From Lineolata rhizophorae (lineage: Eukaryota > Ascomycota > Dothideomycetes > Lineolatales > Lineolataceae): a stretch of DNA of 64,000 nt. Under the pieces are notes generated by a model. That model saw only the letters and a program-made list of their open reading frames with translations. It did no database searches and was not told where the DNA came from. The translations under genes and the position numbers were made by a program. This document shows positions 45,641 through 57,761 of the stretch, piece after piece. The stretch is taken from NCBI GenBank assembly GCA_010093515.1, contig MU001681.1, positions 951,831 through 1,015,830 of the forward strand. Reading direction: 5' to 3'. The first letter of the stretch is position 1; each line of letters begins with the position of its first letter.

Positions 45641-46027
45641 AAAGGAGGGCTACGCTGCGTTTGTTCGAGAAGAGCAGATTTCCGGCGTGGGCGTTATGGT
45701 GTATGGCTTTTGTTTGGGTGTATATGTTGTGAGTTCAGACACTGGTTGTTAGCGACACACCATTTCAACCATGTTGGGTGCGGGTTATGATAGTGGCGAG
45801 ACAGCATGAAATTTCGTATTATCATTTCACTTTAGATGTATTCGTGTCGGCGTGGGATATGTGTACGTAGTGGCTAATAGATACCCGTCCAGTTCCCAAC
45901 ATCTCTCAGGAAAATTTGGTCGTTCGTTAGCGTTCGAGAACCACAGGTTGTCGCTATCCCACGTTCAACCGTTCATGCTGCAATTTTGTTAGGATTAGTT
46001 TAGGCGGCAAGTTCCGGCATGGTAAAC
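45641..46027. other. convergent 3' spacer
   Basis: 387 bp between the stop codons of two convergent genes. I see nothing but presumed 3' UTR sequence. Confidence 0.6.
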
Positions 46028-47839
46028 TTACTTAATCAGGATGGTCTTCGTCTCAAGATAGGACATCATTCCGTCCTTGCCCGCCTCGCGGCCGTATCCA
46101 CTCTGCTTCCAGCCACCAAAAGGCGCTATGAGCGAGGGCATAAAGGACGAGTTCACGGCGACGGTGCCGGCTTCGACGGCCGAGGAGACGCGCAGGGCGC
46201 GGTTGAGATTCGTGGTGAAAATGGCGGCTGTATCCCGACATCAGAATCCAAGCACCTTCAGAGAAGCCAGGCAGTCCAAAATGAAGCCTCTCGCAGACGG
46301 ACCCACAGGGAGATCGGAAGACTTACAGAAAAGGCCGTAACTCGTATCGTTGGCCAGCTTGATGGCCTCCTCCTCGGTCTTGAACGTCTTGATGCTCATC
46401 ACAGGGCCGAAGATCTCGTCGCGGTAGATGCGCGAGTCCTCCTTGGGGTTCAGGAAGATGGTCGGCTCGACGTAATTGGACTTGCGCGAGCCACCCGTCA
46501 GTATCTCGGCGTCCTTCTTGCCGCTCTCGATGAACGACATGACGATGTCTGAGTGCTTCTGGTCGACCAGCGGGCCGAACGTGGTGGACGGGAGCGCCGG
46601 GTCGGAGCCCATGCCGGATCCGGTGCTCTCGAAGGCGGTCTTGAGAGCCGCGATGAACTTCTGGGCGACGGATTCCTGCACGAAGGTGCGGGATGTGGCT
46701 GACGTATTGTTAGAAATCTTTCACGATGTACTCGCGACGGAAAAAAAAAAAAATGCTGCCACGGCTCCTTACCGACGCAAGCCTCGCCCGAGTTGATGAG
46801 GACGCCCTGAGCGCACTGCGCTACGGCGGTCTCGAAGTTGGCGTCGTCAAAGACGAGTGCGGGCGACTTGCCGCCCAGCTCGAGGGTGACGCGCTTCAGG
46901 TTGCTCTTGGTAGCCATCTCCTTGACCTTCTTGCCCGTCGCGACGGAGCCGGTGAAAGAGATCTTGCGGATGCGCATGTGCGAGGCCAGCAGGCCGCCCG
47001 TGGGGCCGGCGCCGCTAACGAGCTGGATGAGGCCGGGCGGGAAGCCGGCCTCCTTGATGAGGTGGCCGAGCTGCAGGACGGCGAGCGGGGCGCGCTCGGA
47101 CGTCTTGAAGATGATCTGGAGACGAGCTTAGAGTTGATGTCGGGCTGTCTTTGCTGCGGGTCCCGGGATCCTTACGCTGTTACCGGCAGCAACGGCGGGA
47201 GCCACCTTGTAGCAAAACAGCATCAAAGGCACGTTCCAAGCTCCGATACCCGCACACACGCCGAGCGGCTCGTGCCTGACGATTTTGTAAGCGCCGTCTT
47301 CCTCGGGGAACGTATCGCCTGCGATTTTGTCCGTCCAGCCCGCGTAATCTGCGAGACGACCGTTAGGGCATCTGCATTGAAACGATATTCCCGTGGCTCT
47401 TAAGACCCAACTCACAGTTAAAGCAAGCCACCGCCAGCTGACCCACCATTGACCCCAGCATTCCCGGCATGCCCATCGACGCAGTCTCCAGCTTGCTGTA
47501 ATCCTCAGAGTAGCTACTCAACAGTTGCGCGAACTTCTTCATTGGCTCCGAGCGCTGCGCGCTGGGCACCTTGCGCCACTCCTTGAATGCCGCTTCCGCA
47601 TAGTCGACGGCCAGGTCGATGTCCGCCTCGCCGGCGACTTGGATCTTGTCGGTGATGACATCGTTGTTGTGCGGATTAACGACCGTCAGGGTCTCGCCGG
47701 ACTTGGCGTCGACGTACTGCAAGGGAACATTGAGGTTAGGAACTCAAAATAGTTGCTATTTTTTTGTAACGCGCAGAATGCTGCTGGAGCTCACTTCATT
47801 GTTGAGGAAGAGCTTCGTCTCGAACTTCGGGAGAGTCAT
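46028..47839 (-). CDS. NAD(P)-dependent aldehyde dehydrogenase
   Basis: Six minus-strand exons: 47839-47795, 47716-47416, 47348-47176, 47115-46773, 46698-46327 and 46227-46028, giving 477 aa. It catalyses oxidation of an aldehyde to its carboxylate with NAD+ or NADP+; the substrate cannot be told from sequence. It starts MTLPKFETKLFLNNE. The cofactor domain has WNVP and FTGSVATG (from residue 227). The catalytic glutamate is E252 in LELGGKSP and the nucleophile is C286 in NSGEAC; the 34-residue distance equals that of ALDH2. EIFGPV and FGGWKQSGYGRE near the end are family signatures. There is no mitochondrial presequence, so it is probably cytosolic. Intron 4 carries a 13-T run on the coding strand. 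Introns are 52-78 bp. Confidence 0.95.
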
Positions 47840-50800
47840 TGTAGGTGAATTGTCGGTAATATTGCGGTCGCTAAAGCTGCTGGGAGTGGTTGCGTTCTGG
47901 GAGGGGAAGCTTGGGGGTTTTGGCCCCGGCCGATTGGTCCAGTTTAAATACTCGGCCAAACGCTGGGAACAGACGAAGACGCGTCGCGTCCCAAAGATTT
48001 AATAATCTTAATTCCGGCCGGCATGGATTTGGTTGCTCACACTATCCTAGGAACTTAGAGAGGAAAGTGTCAGCACGTGGAACTCAAATTGATTTAGCTC
48101 TTCGCCCCCGCGTCCCCATGGCCAACTAGCTACATTCACATCTCCATGTTTCGCCCATCGATCTACATCCTTGTTTAATTTTCTCACTCACTAGTGGCTA
48201 CTCCTAGCCGCCAATTATACCGTTGTTTCATTTGCAAAAGTTTTGGGGTGTGCTTCATTAACTCCACGTTAACTCCCGTTTGAGTTCAGCATATTCTAAA
48301 AGCACCATTAGCTTGTTCGGGAGTCAAAAACGGGGTTAAACCTCCGACTTCGTAAAGCGGGGAAATGGCTCTACTGCTTGTAGGAGCGTCTCGGTAGGGA
48401 CACTTGGAATATTGCTTTTCTTTGAATGACGGGCTTGGCATGGACGATCTTGCAGCGCAGCAATCCGTACGGGGGGGCCGTTCCATGGGGCCACCACGTG
48501 TGGGGGCCGTACGGAACCGATACGCCCAGGGAGCACACATGCAATGTCCAGGCTCTCCTATGCACGTAGCAGTTAGGCGTAAGCTGACGTTGTGTAACTT
48601 GCGAGGCGAACGACGGACGAGCTACGGAAATCTGCAGTCTAGATGAGAATGACTTACCCCGCGATACATGGCAGTATGGCTGTGGCGCTTAGCCCATGAC
48701 CCGATTGCTAGTACGAAAATGTCCCGATTTATCCAGGCCCTGCTTGAGGGGGCCAATCGCGGAACTCGCAAAACGAGAACCGACCAGGTACAGAAGTACG
48801 TGGCAGGCTCTTCAGAGAGATGTCGGGTACGAGATGGCGGCGACTGCTTGGGGGCCTAATTTCGATAGATGCGTCAGCATCGTCGTCGGGGCTTTTGCGG
48901 AAACAGGCTACCAAAAGCTTCGCATAGTGGCCTTCGTTAGGATTTGCTGGGAGCTTCCCGCTTCAGTCTTCTCTTCTTTGTCCTCAAAAAGCGACAGAAA
49001 CCGCCTACGCAAGGCGAATCCGTTAGGCTGCAAGAGCCAAGCCTGGAGCCAACATCGTCGATGATGCTGATTGGCCAGCTAGACGAACTGTATGCCTGCA
49101 TTCAAAGCAGGCAGTTTGAATCGGCTTGCGCTACGGACGGACTATTGGCCACGATGACGCCGGTAGACATTAAAGTTCTGACGCTCAAATCCAGGAAATG
49201 GTCGTGCCTAATCAAGAAAAACATTCTAAAAAGGCTTTTCCCTTTCAACGGAGCTTCGACCTTTCGGTCGAAAAACCCTCTACCGTCCTACGTAGTAGGT
49301 CTTAGCCGGTCGGCTGCCTCAACATGGATTGTGCGGTCAACCACAGTGACACAGCTGATAGTGCGACGCTGCGAACTCTAGTCGCCCAGCCACGGCCAAC
49401 TCCAGGTTATCTATAGGAGAACCTCACTAGCGGGGACCTTCCCTTTGTGACGATAATCCGTATTACAACGATCACATGCTGGGACCACTCTGTTTGTACA
49501 TAAGAAATATTGATTCTTCGTCCACAGGGTAAAGAACGCTAGGAAATCTAAGGGAATTGTAAGAAGCATACCGTCTTTTTGGATCTCTCAAAAATAAAAA
49601 TAAATAAAACCCTAAGTGTTTTTTTTTATTACGTCAAGGGTTAATAGTGGCTGACATGAGGTAAAACGAAGATTGGCTCACAATGTCGAGAAAGATCCGC
49701 AAGTGGTTATCTAAGAAACCTGAGATATAACGATTCCCTGCATTAAGACAATCATGCAGTGGAGCACTCCGTGCACTCCTAAGTGCTCGAACATTAGTCC
49801 ATTCATGCCATTCCGGATACCTAGTGTCTCACCAAGTGACTACCGCAGGTCATAAGCGGGAGATTACTGAGCTCAAGCTAGCTCCAAATGAGGGACCAAT
49901 GGAAGCCGCACAAGGCTTCGTCAGCTACCGGCTTGCGAATTAGCCGCTTCTGTCGGTGTGACAGATACAAAGTGCGGTATTAGGTATTTGGGTCTCTGTC
50001 GCCTCTCAGCTTCGAATGTCTTTAACTCCGCCTAAGCTAGTTGTTCTCATTCACCGGTGTCCGGCCTTAATAGCAACGGGACGCCTGATGAGGATTACGT
50101 GCTGGTATTCACCAGCATGGTGGCTCTGCTCCGAGGTTGAAATATTTCGAAAGAATCTAGGCAAGCTCTTTGCGTACACGACTGGATGTTTCGCATGATG
50201 GAGAGAACCTTCGCGGGACAAATTCCGAACGGTCAGACACGCGGAATGGCCGCTATGGGTACGAGGTTTGAGAGTGAGACTGTCGTACTAGACAGGCAAG
50301 TTCCGGGGTAAATGTACCCTGTGTCGTTCGTTGCTGGGTTGAACTAGATATGATAACAGCACTGTAAGCATAAAATAAGCATAAAATAAGATCAACGCTC
50401 TATATTTTCAAAGATTGTGGACGGAATTCTTTCCGGTAAGCCTGACCTGTACTAGCTAGAGTTAAGGGCAAGGTTCCCACGGTATGAAGTATGCGGTATG
50501 CTCTTCATATGCATACTATTTTCGGTTTGCTATCGCAGCGGACATGCATAAGGACTTGTTTGTTTCTCCTTGCGGTGCGGTGTTCAAGGCCGTTGGGCAC
50601 AAGGAGTCGGATGGCTTCGACGTGGAAGCCGAGCACGTGAACGACCAGCTCAATGCCTGTCGTCCATGGCCGGCTAACCAGGCATGGTTAACCAACCGAA
50701 CCCCTGATCGCGCGGTGTCGCGGACTTGGCCAACCACGTACCGTGCGTATCTCAACTTCACCTCAAGTTCCTCTCCATCTCCACCCGTGCCTCTTGTCGC

Positions 50801-50846
50801 CCGTCCATCGCCTGCTCTCCTTTGACGCGCAATCTCGAATGCCGCA
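47840..50846. other. 3 kb spacer, no gene called
   Basis: Just upstream of the ALDH gene the minus strand has TATTTAAA (about 47943-47950) and a CCAAT word (about 47932-47936). Further on, frames up to 145 codons (48944-49381, plus) show no domain. No RNA gene was found. Confidence 0.45.
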
Positions 50847-51549
50847 ATGGCCGCCTCATTCAGCCCTCTGCGCGCCTTCCGCCCCGTCGCATCCGCTGCG
50901 ACCTCCGCGACGCGCTCCTTCTCGAGCACGACGCGCGCGTCCTTCGCGCGCATGACCGTCATCGGCAGGCTGGCGGCGGAGCCCGAGTTGACCGAGACGA
51001 GCACCGGGAGACAAATCGTACGCTACGCGCTAGGGACGAGCTTCGGATCCGGGGAGAATAAGAAGACGAGCTGGTTTCGGGTGACGAATTTCGACGAGCC
51101 GGGCGCGAGGAGGGACTTCTTGCTGAGCTTGCCGAAAGGGTGAGTTATATGTGCGCTTTTTATTCTGGCGCCGTGGACTTCGGGGCGCGATTTCTGGTGG
51201 GGAATTGTATGGTGGGGGAGCAGGTGGAGGACCGGAATTCTTCGGGTCGTGTTTGCGACGTTTCCAGAGCGGAATCGCATTGCAAGATCGTTGTAGCCGA
51301 AATGCTCCATAGACTAGCTCTGACTCGCCCATCTAGGACCTTGATGTGCGTGGAAGCCGACGCAAACATGCACACGTTTGAAGACAACCAAGGAGAGAAG
51401 CGCACTATACTCCAACTTACCCAGCGTAAGCAAACACAGCGAGGAGCTATGTCTATCCCAAACGAAAGGCTGACGATACTTTAGGGACTATGGAAGCATT
51501 GAGCCGCCCTCGCCCGGTGGTGGAGAGCTCGGAGGAAGCCACATCGTAG
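50847..51549 (+). CDS. RIM1: mitochondrial single-stranded DNA-binding protein
   Basis: Three exons: 50847-51139, 51337-51425 and 51485-51549, giving 148 aa. Introns are 197 and 59 bp with GTGAGT/GTAAGC donors and TAG acceptors. Residues 1-35 form a basic, Ser/Ala/Arg-rich mitochondrial presequence (FSPLRAFRPVASAATSATRS). The OB fold follows: MTVIGRLAAEPELTETSTG, IVRYALGTSFGS, TSWFRVTNFDE, and in exon 2 LMCVEADANMHTFED followed by KRTILQLTQR, the family's end. Exon 3 adds a short tail. The protein binds and protects single-stranded mitochondrial DNA during replication, like bacterial SSB and yeast Rim1. The gene symbol is by homology. One oddity is the very GC-rich presequence, which overlaps long shadow frames. 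Confidence 0.9.
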
Positions 51550-54286
51550 ACGGGACCCGTTGCTTTAGATATCCGGCTTTGTAAAGTTAGTGGGTTGTGA
51601 CGGCCATGGTTGAGCGGGACCCTGGGCGTTGTGGGTAGCTTGCTACATGGCCTTCGCCGTATTTTCTTCTGTGTGGTTACTTGTAATACTTGAGATCATA
51701 TCTCGTCTCCTTTACATATCTGGTACGATTGCCGTTGAAGCATATGCCTTGTGCATATGGGTGTACGATTTGCCTAATGCTGTATGCATTTGTCATTACG
51801 TGACATGACGCGGGCAAATTGTTCCTTCGCTCTCTGGTCCTTGATGTGACTATCTTTGTTGACTATCGTGGACCACCTTGCCCTTGCGATCGCCGGAAAG
51901 CCCCTCTAATTGGTCTAAATGCGCTCCGCCAGCCTTGCCTTGCCATGCGCAAGAGTAAATGCCAACGGTCTTGCGAACTCGCCATTATTCTGCTTTAATT
52001 TGTATGAAATCTGCTTTTCTATATTGCTTGGAAGGACATTGGCTATATATTTTATTTAGTGCTACCAGTCTTTCGACCTCCTCCCCACCACTGTGCTCTC
52101 GTGGTGCAGTGGCCTAGCGTCTAGTTCAACACTAGTTGGGGACATAGGTGATTAAAAGGCAAAAAACCAACCCTTGGGTCACGTCGCTGATCTAAGGGGG
52201 CCGAGAGGTCTTAAAAAGAGTCATTTGCTCCCCAACGGGTTCGTTTTTTTGTCGTTTTTTTTTATTGCAGCCCTATAAGGCGTGCTATGAAGCTTTTTAT
52301 GCACATGGTGGAGGGTAAGGGTAAGATATCGTGATACGACACAGGATCGATTCCGTAGTTGACATTAGTTTTCGGTGCAATTTTCCCTTCTTTTGATTTG
52401 CATTGGTAAGGCAATTATTGAGATCCGAAGTCACATTTGCCTATTTCTGGACACTTTTAACATGTGTAGGCCATGTGGAAATGCCTCGTTTCTAGTGTGG
52501 AGACGCGGTTGGTAAGGCTTGAGGGTGAGTTGCGCGGAAAGGAGACTTGCACGCGAGCGCGGCTGCGCCCAGACGTGATTCCCACAGACCCAACCGAACC
52601 TTTCAATCCGCTTCCCATGCATTCTGCTTTCTTGCACTCGAGAAAAACACCGCCTAGGGCCGTCGACCTAAGCATTCCCTTCTACAATCTCCGCTTCCTT
52701 ACCTAGCCTTTCTGCCATGGAGGGGAGGAGGCTTCCTCATCAAGAACGCTACAGCCGGCTCAACGGCAATGCTGTTTCCTTGCGATTTGCAGCTTGCTTT
52801 TGGTCGCCATGGATGCAACGGCCATTGAATTTCTTTCTAACCCAAGAAAAGCACGGGAATTAAGATACGGGAGGCAGAATATTCTAAGGGACGGTGAACC
52901 TATTTTCCTAAGTATGACACCCATACTCCCGAATCAAACAAGTAGCATAGTGACCTAATCTAGCGCAATAGACGATCCTAGAATAAGGATATCGCCCTAT
53001 TTATGTCCAATATCAGCATCTACCAAAGGGATGCCCAAGAAGCGTACGGTGGCTGCTAGCATCCCTGTTGTATATCCAGCAGCACACAGATTTGGTCAAC
53101 TTGTACCTTCGTATGCGATATGACGGAGATTACGATTTACGAAGCCACGGAACTCACCAAGGTTTAAGACAATTCCGGCCGTGCAAAATCTATCTACAAG
53201 GCAGCTTGAACAGTTTACTGCCCGTCTCTTGCACAGATTTCGCGACCATCATTTGGTCTAAGAAGATCGGAATTGTGGAGCCATACTGTCTTTGGCAAGC
53301 CTTGAGACACCCGTGATCTATGTGATGCAATCACTTCTAGACGATTACCGATGTCTTGAAGGGAGACTCTAAATAATTATATGCTCAGTATTGCATCGGT
53401 ATCAAAGGCCAACGGGTTACTATTTTAAAAGTCAACCACAAAGTCATGCTATGTTGGAAACCTCTCAGAGCCCTGGTATACTTCCATATCTTCTAGAGAG
53501 CGTCGAACTACAACCGCTTTTATTAGTTCCGATGCCCTCTCCCAGAACAGCTTGCTGAATGTCCTTAAGACAGGGTGCCGAAGTAAAGGGGTCCAATACT
53601 TCTACAGAGGCTAATAAAGAGCGCTTGAGATGGTATTTTATGCGAAGGCGGACTTTCATCTTGGGTAGAATAGATGTAGAATGCGTGGAACAATGCGAAA
53701 TCTGAAATCATGAAAATAAATCGCCTAGATTCTCCTCTACTTCCTAACCCTCTGGCAGCCAGTCCTCCAGTTAGGGCGACTTGGTAAGAACGCTTCGTTT
53801 CACGCTTGGCGGAACATAATCTAGGTACATTTATACATCTGTAGACTATACTATGGTAGACTATCTATCTTCATGTACTAGCTCTTCACCTCGCCGTTGT
53901 CATTCTGTTTGCTAAACTCTAGAGCCTGACTTGCGTTGAGCTACAGCAACACCGGGAACTGAAATAGATTCCTATCCTTGTATCGAGATATACCTTGGAA
54001 GCCCGCATTCTTCCGTCTCTTGAGGGGCTGAATTACACTACAACTCAGATTTGCTGCCGGCGCCGCTCATGCTTAGATAAGACTATTCTAGCCAACTTGA
54101 CCTCCGGCCCTGTAAATATGCTTGGATAATTAAGATTATTGGAAGGGGGTGGAGGAAATCCGTTTGCTAGAAGCAGTTCAGACGGATTGGAGGCAGTTTT
54201 ACACGCTAACCCACAGAACATGGTTGCGGCTAACCAGTCAGATTTAGCTGATGTTGAAGATAACTTCGAGGTCAAGTGCAACATCT
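51550..54286. other. 2.7 kb spacer, no gene called
   Basis: Mixed composition with many stops. Frames of 60-82 codons (52473, 53068 and 53465) have no recognisable content. A tRNA-like stretch at about 52095-52140 lacks a proper T-arm. Confidence 0.45.
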
Positions 54287-57066
54287 TCAACGTATCTTTG
54301 ATCCGTTATGGTCCGGCGCCTGTCCTATCACTATATCCTGGCGGTGCTCATGAGCCTCGTGGTAGGCTCGCAGTTGCCTGTTGCCAACTTGTTTGACCTC
54401 GCCGAACAGGCCTTTGTGGCCAGATTCAATGCAGGATTTGCGTTCACCATTTGTGACAATCTTGCATCGACACATGGAGCCGCCGAATTGATCTCTCTCT
54501 AAGTCAATCATAAGCATTTGTCTTTTTGAGGAGAGGAAAGCCTTGACTTACGTCGGTGGTCCACAAACGTGATGCTTACTCTCTTCAACTTTGACCATGC
54601 TGCATCCGGCAACTCCTTCCTCCGTGTAACCCCCAGTCTTGCAATGTCCCAGTCGAAGTAGCCTTGTTGCGCTTCATACCGCTGCGCCATAAGACTTTTT
54701 TCCCCTTTCGCTTGCTCGATAGCCGTGATATTGCACGAGCTACTTGCCTTACGGCAGTTGCAACGTTCGGGATTCACCGCTGTACCGTCGTCTAGCTGGA
54801 TTGTAGTGATAGAAAGCGTGCCGGCAGCATCCTTGGCCTTCGAGAAGATGACGACCATAGGTCGTAGAGGTTTACGGTGTAGGACACCACCGCCAGTGCC
54901 GGTATCGATATCAGTGACAGTCCTATCGCTGCTGCGGCTGGAATTACTGGTTACGGTTATAGTAGTTCCTCTGCGTGATTGCATGATGGGTGCCGTGGCC
55001 ATGCGTGCGGTCCTTCTTGTTGGAGACAACCGAGTAGCGTCAGAGTCCCTAGTCATTGCATGGTTAGCTCGGCTAGGCGTGTTCGGCAGAGAGCTGCCAA
55101 GATTCAAATCGGACAGGGAAAATGACCCAAAAAGGTTGTCGGACTGTAGCCGCTCCATGGTCGAGTTGTTGGATGTGAAAGAGTCGTTTCTTGCGCTTAG
55201 AGCCTTAGTTATAGGCGGCGTAGTGATACTCGTAGTCTCCCTTTCTTCAATTTCTTCGTTGGCAGGAGTCGCGAGTTTTCCCTCTAGAGGACTTGCTACC
55301 CATAGCTGGATGTATGCGTGCTCGATGACAGGCTTTTTTTGAGTAGAGAGAACAAAGCTCACTTGTGTATTCGGCTGGGAGTAAGATTTCCACAGTTTAA
55401 ACCCCGTTAGTGCGCGTTGGAATTTGAGTAACCCGTCCATATCAGCGAAGGTAAACTGAGATGTTCGTTGAGATTCGGTTTGCAGGATCATATTGAGTGG
55501 CCCCGCTTGGACTGAGGGGACGGCATAAATCGGGATGAAGGTAGACAATCTGAGGTTGAAGTCCAGCTTGCCTTTCTCAATCTTTCCACTTGCTGCATCC
55601 ACAGCTGTCTCCAACAGAATATATCGCTCAGATGCTGAGTTCACGACTCGCTGCAGCCTTATTGCTTGTGTAACCGAACTGGTAGTGCTAGCGAGCGGCG
55701 CTTCCATAATATCTTCCATCAAGAATTCTGGCTCGTGCGAGGTTGACAAGAGAGACTGATCTAATGGTTGCTGCCAAATTTCGAACATCTCCGGCCGGAG
55801 GCCATCTAGTAGAGGAGGTATAAGCTGGTTTGAAGAGCCTGCAGTAAACCGGAAGCATTCCCTAGAAAGTTCCTATGACAACTCGTCAGTCTAGTGATAT
55901 GTATAGGCCAATCACTCTTTTAAAGAGTTATGGGACACTCAACTTGATCCAATTTTTTGATATATGATGGCCAATGCGATTGATTTGACGGATCCGCAAG
56001 TTTCGGGGACACTCGCATCCATCGCATGAGCCATACGCATTTCAGAAGGTTGAGGTATTGTTGCGGTGGAGGTTGCCTTTGGTCGACAAATATTCCGGCT
56101 TGGAAGAGAACCGTGCTTTGCTGCAAATGGACAACGAACGCGCTGGTCGATTCATCTAAAGGGAAGCTAGCTGGCGCTATACTATGGATGCGTCCGATCT
56201 CTGCTGCACGTTCAAATTTATTCGCTATGTCAGAAGGAATTTCCAGGATGCACGATTCTTGAGTCTCCATTTGATCTCTTGCTTGCTCGTAGTTAGGAAT
56301 TACGGCACCCATTAATTTTCTCAGATCGTTATGCACGTCTCCAATCCTTTGAGCGAGATCTTTGTGGACCCGAGTCAAGAGATCCCTAGAAGGTCAGCTT
56401 TGAGTTGTCAGTTTGTAGTATGAGAATTGCACTCACATTTCTAGAGGCTGCAACAGGAGGAGCATCTATAACGGATTAGCTTCGAAACCATGTTGTTGGT
56501 AACTATCCAAACGAGATATCAGAATTACAATGAAGAGAGCTCTTGTACCTTGGAATTGTGAAGTAGAATCCGTTCTTGCAGCCTCTGAGCCTTGGGCTGC
56601 ACCAACACATTGAACTCCACATTTGCCATGTGACCCCGCGGCGTTCCATATTGCTTGTTTTCCTCCAAGAGCGCCTTCGAGTCTCTAAGAGTCGTCTCAT
56701 AGTCGCCTACGATCTCTCGCAATGATGAGAGGTCCCACGGCCGACACAGCGGCAAGTTGCGATTGTTCATTTCGTTGAGCGCGTTATTCACAACCCTACC
56801 AACAGAATCGAGATTCGTTGCAAGACCTCTGATGTCGTTGCCAAACTCTATGTACTGTCGACCTGAGAGTCATTGAAACAAATCAGTTTGTGAATATGGC
56901 AATAATTAAGATCGGCGAGCGCCCATGGCGCGGGGGCAGTCTAATCAGAAGGCTTATCGCGACTTCACTCACTTGCGGCTAGGTCAGAACTCCACCCGAA
57001 CTGGTACACTTGCCAGGCGAGCCTTGCTGCATTGATGATGTCCCCGATCTGGATGAAGCTGGCCAT
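54287..57066 (-). CDS. conserved fungal protein, helical N-terminus and CxC motifs
   Basis: Six minus-strand exons: 57066-56973, 56862-56549, 56465-56437, 56385-55944, 55872-54552 and 54498-54287, giving 803 aa; exon 3 is only 29 nt. The start is MASFIQIGDIINAARLAW. Residues 1 to about 290 are helical with a heptad feel (RGLATNLDSVGRVVNNALNE, then DYETTLRDSKALLEENKQY), resembling N-terminal helical domains of fungal NLR-related proteins, but no NTPase follows. A central Ser/Thr-rich, probably disordered stretch leads to a C-terminal domain with CNCRKASSSC and, in the last exon, CRCK with SC ten residues on. I recognise it as a widespread kind of ascomycete hypothetical protein but know no function. 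It shares a 695-bp divergent promoter region with the permease gene. Confidence 0.8.
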
Positions 57067-57761
57067 GGTGATATTTCCAAAGGCTGGCAAGACGGGCAAG
57101 ATGGACACACGACAGTTCTTGAACAGGTAGTGGTACTCTTGAATGCGTCAGGCCGTCCGTTAAATGCGAGCGCCGGACCCGGCTGCGCGACCGCGAGCCT
57201 GGCCCTGTGTAGGCAGAGCACCCTAACGTAACGCAGGTTCTATTGATCCGGGACTAATAAATGGTGCTGGGTAACCAAGAAACAAAATGGCGCAGTGCTG
57301 TCTCACCCCCCTGCGTTCGTCGGTCTGCTTCGTAGTTCCACAAAAACTGCCTTGTGAACGAGGCCAGAGAGCTCGGTGACGACAAGATACTAGCCTCGGG
57401 TGACGAAACTCGCACTGCCGGAGGCTGTGCTATTGGCGCCGCTCTACGATGCTTACGTGGAGCGAGCGGGCTACGAAGCTCGACTGTCGCACGACATGCG
57501 AGCCACTAGCGGAGGCAGATAGACGTATTCAGGTTTTCCGAAGGCACCGGAAGGCGGCTAAGACAATCTCTCAAATGCCTTGCTCGCCGGTTGCCAAAAC
57601 GAGCATAGAAGAGTCAGCCTCGCCGGTGGGCGGGGAGGCCAGATGATGGTCGCGCACTTTATACATAGGCGGCACCCTGCTGCCTTAGATCGCTTCCGGA
57701 TAGCAACAAGTCCGTCAAGCCCAAAGATTCTGTCACACGTCTAGATTGTTGCTGACCGAAA
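57067..57761. promoter_or_regulatory. shared divergent promoter region
   Basis: 695 bp separate the start codons of two divergent genes, so both promoters must lie here. I see no clear TATA box. Short frames inside it are not supported. Confidence 0.5.

Noticed and set aside
48944-49381. 145-codon plus-strand frame
   Set aside because: No recognisable domain, ordinary codon pattern of non-coding DNA, and no exon continuation; kept as unsupported.
52090-52160. Possible tRNA-like sequence (GTGGTGCAGTGGCCTAG)
   Set aside because: A D-arm-like start is present, but no anticodon stem and no T-arm follow at the right distance.
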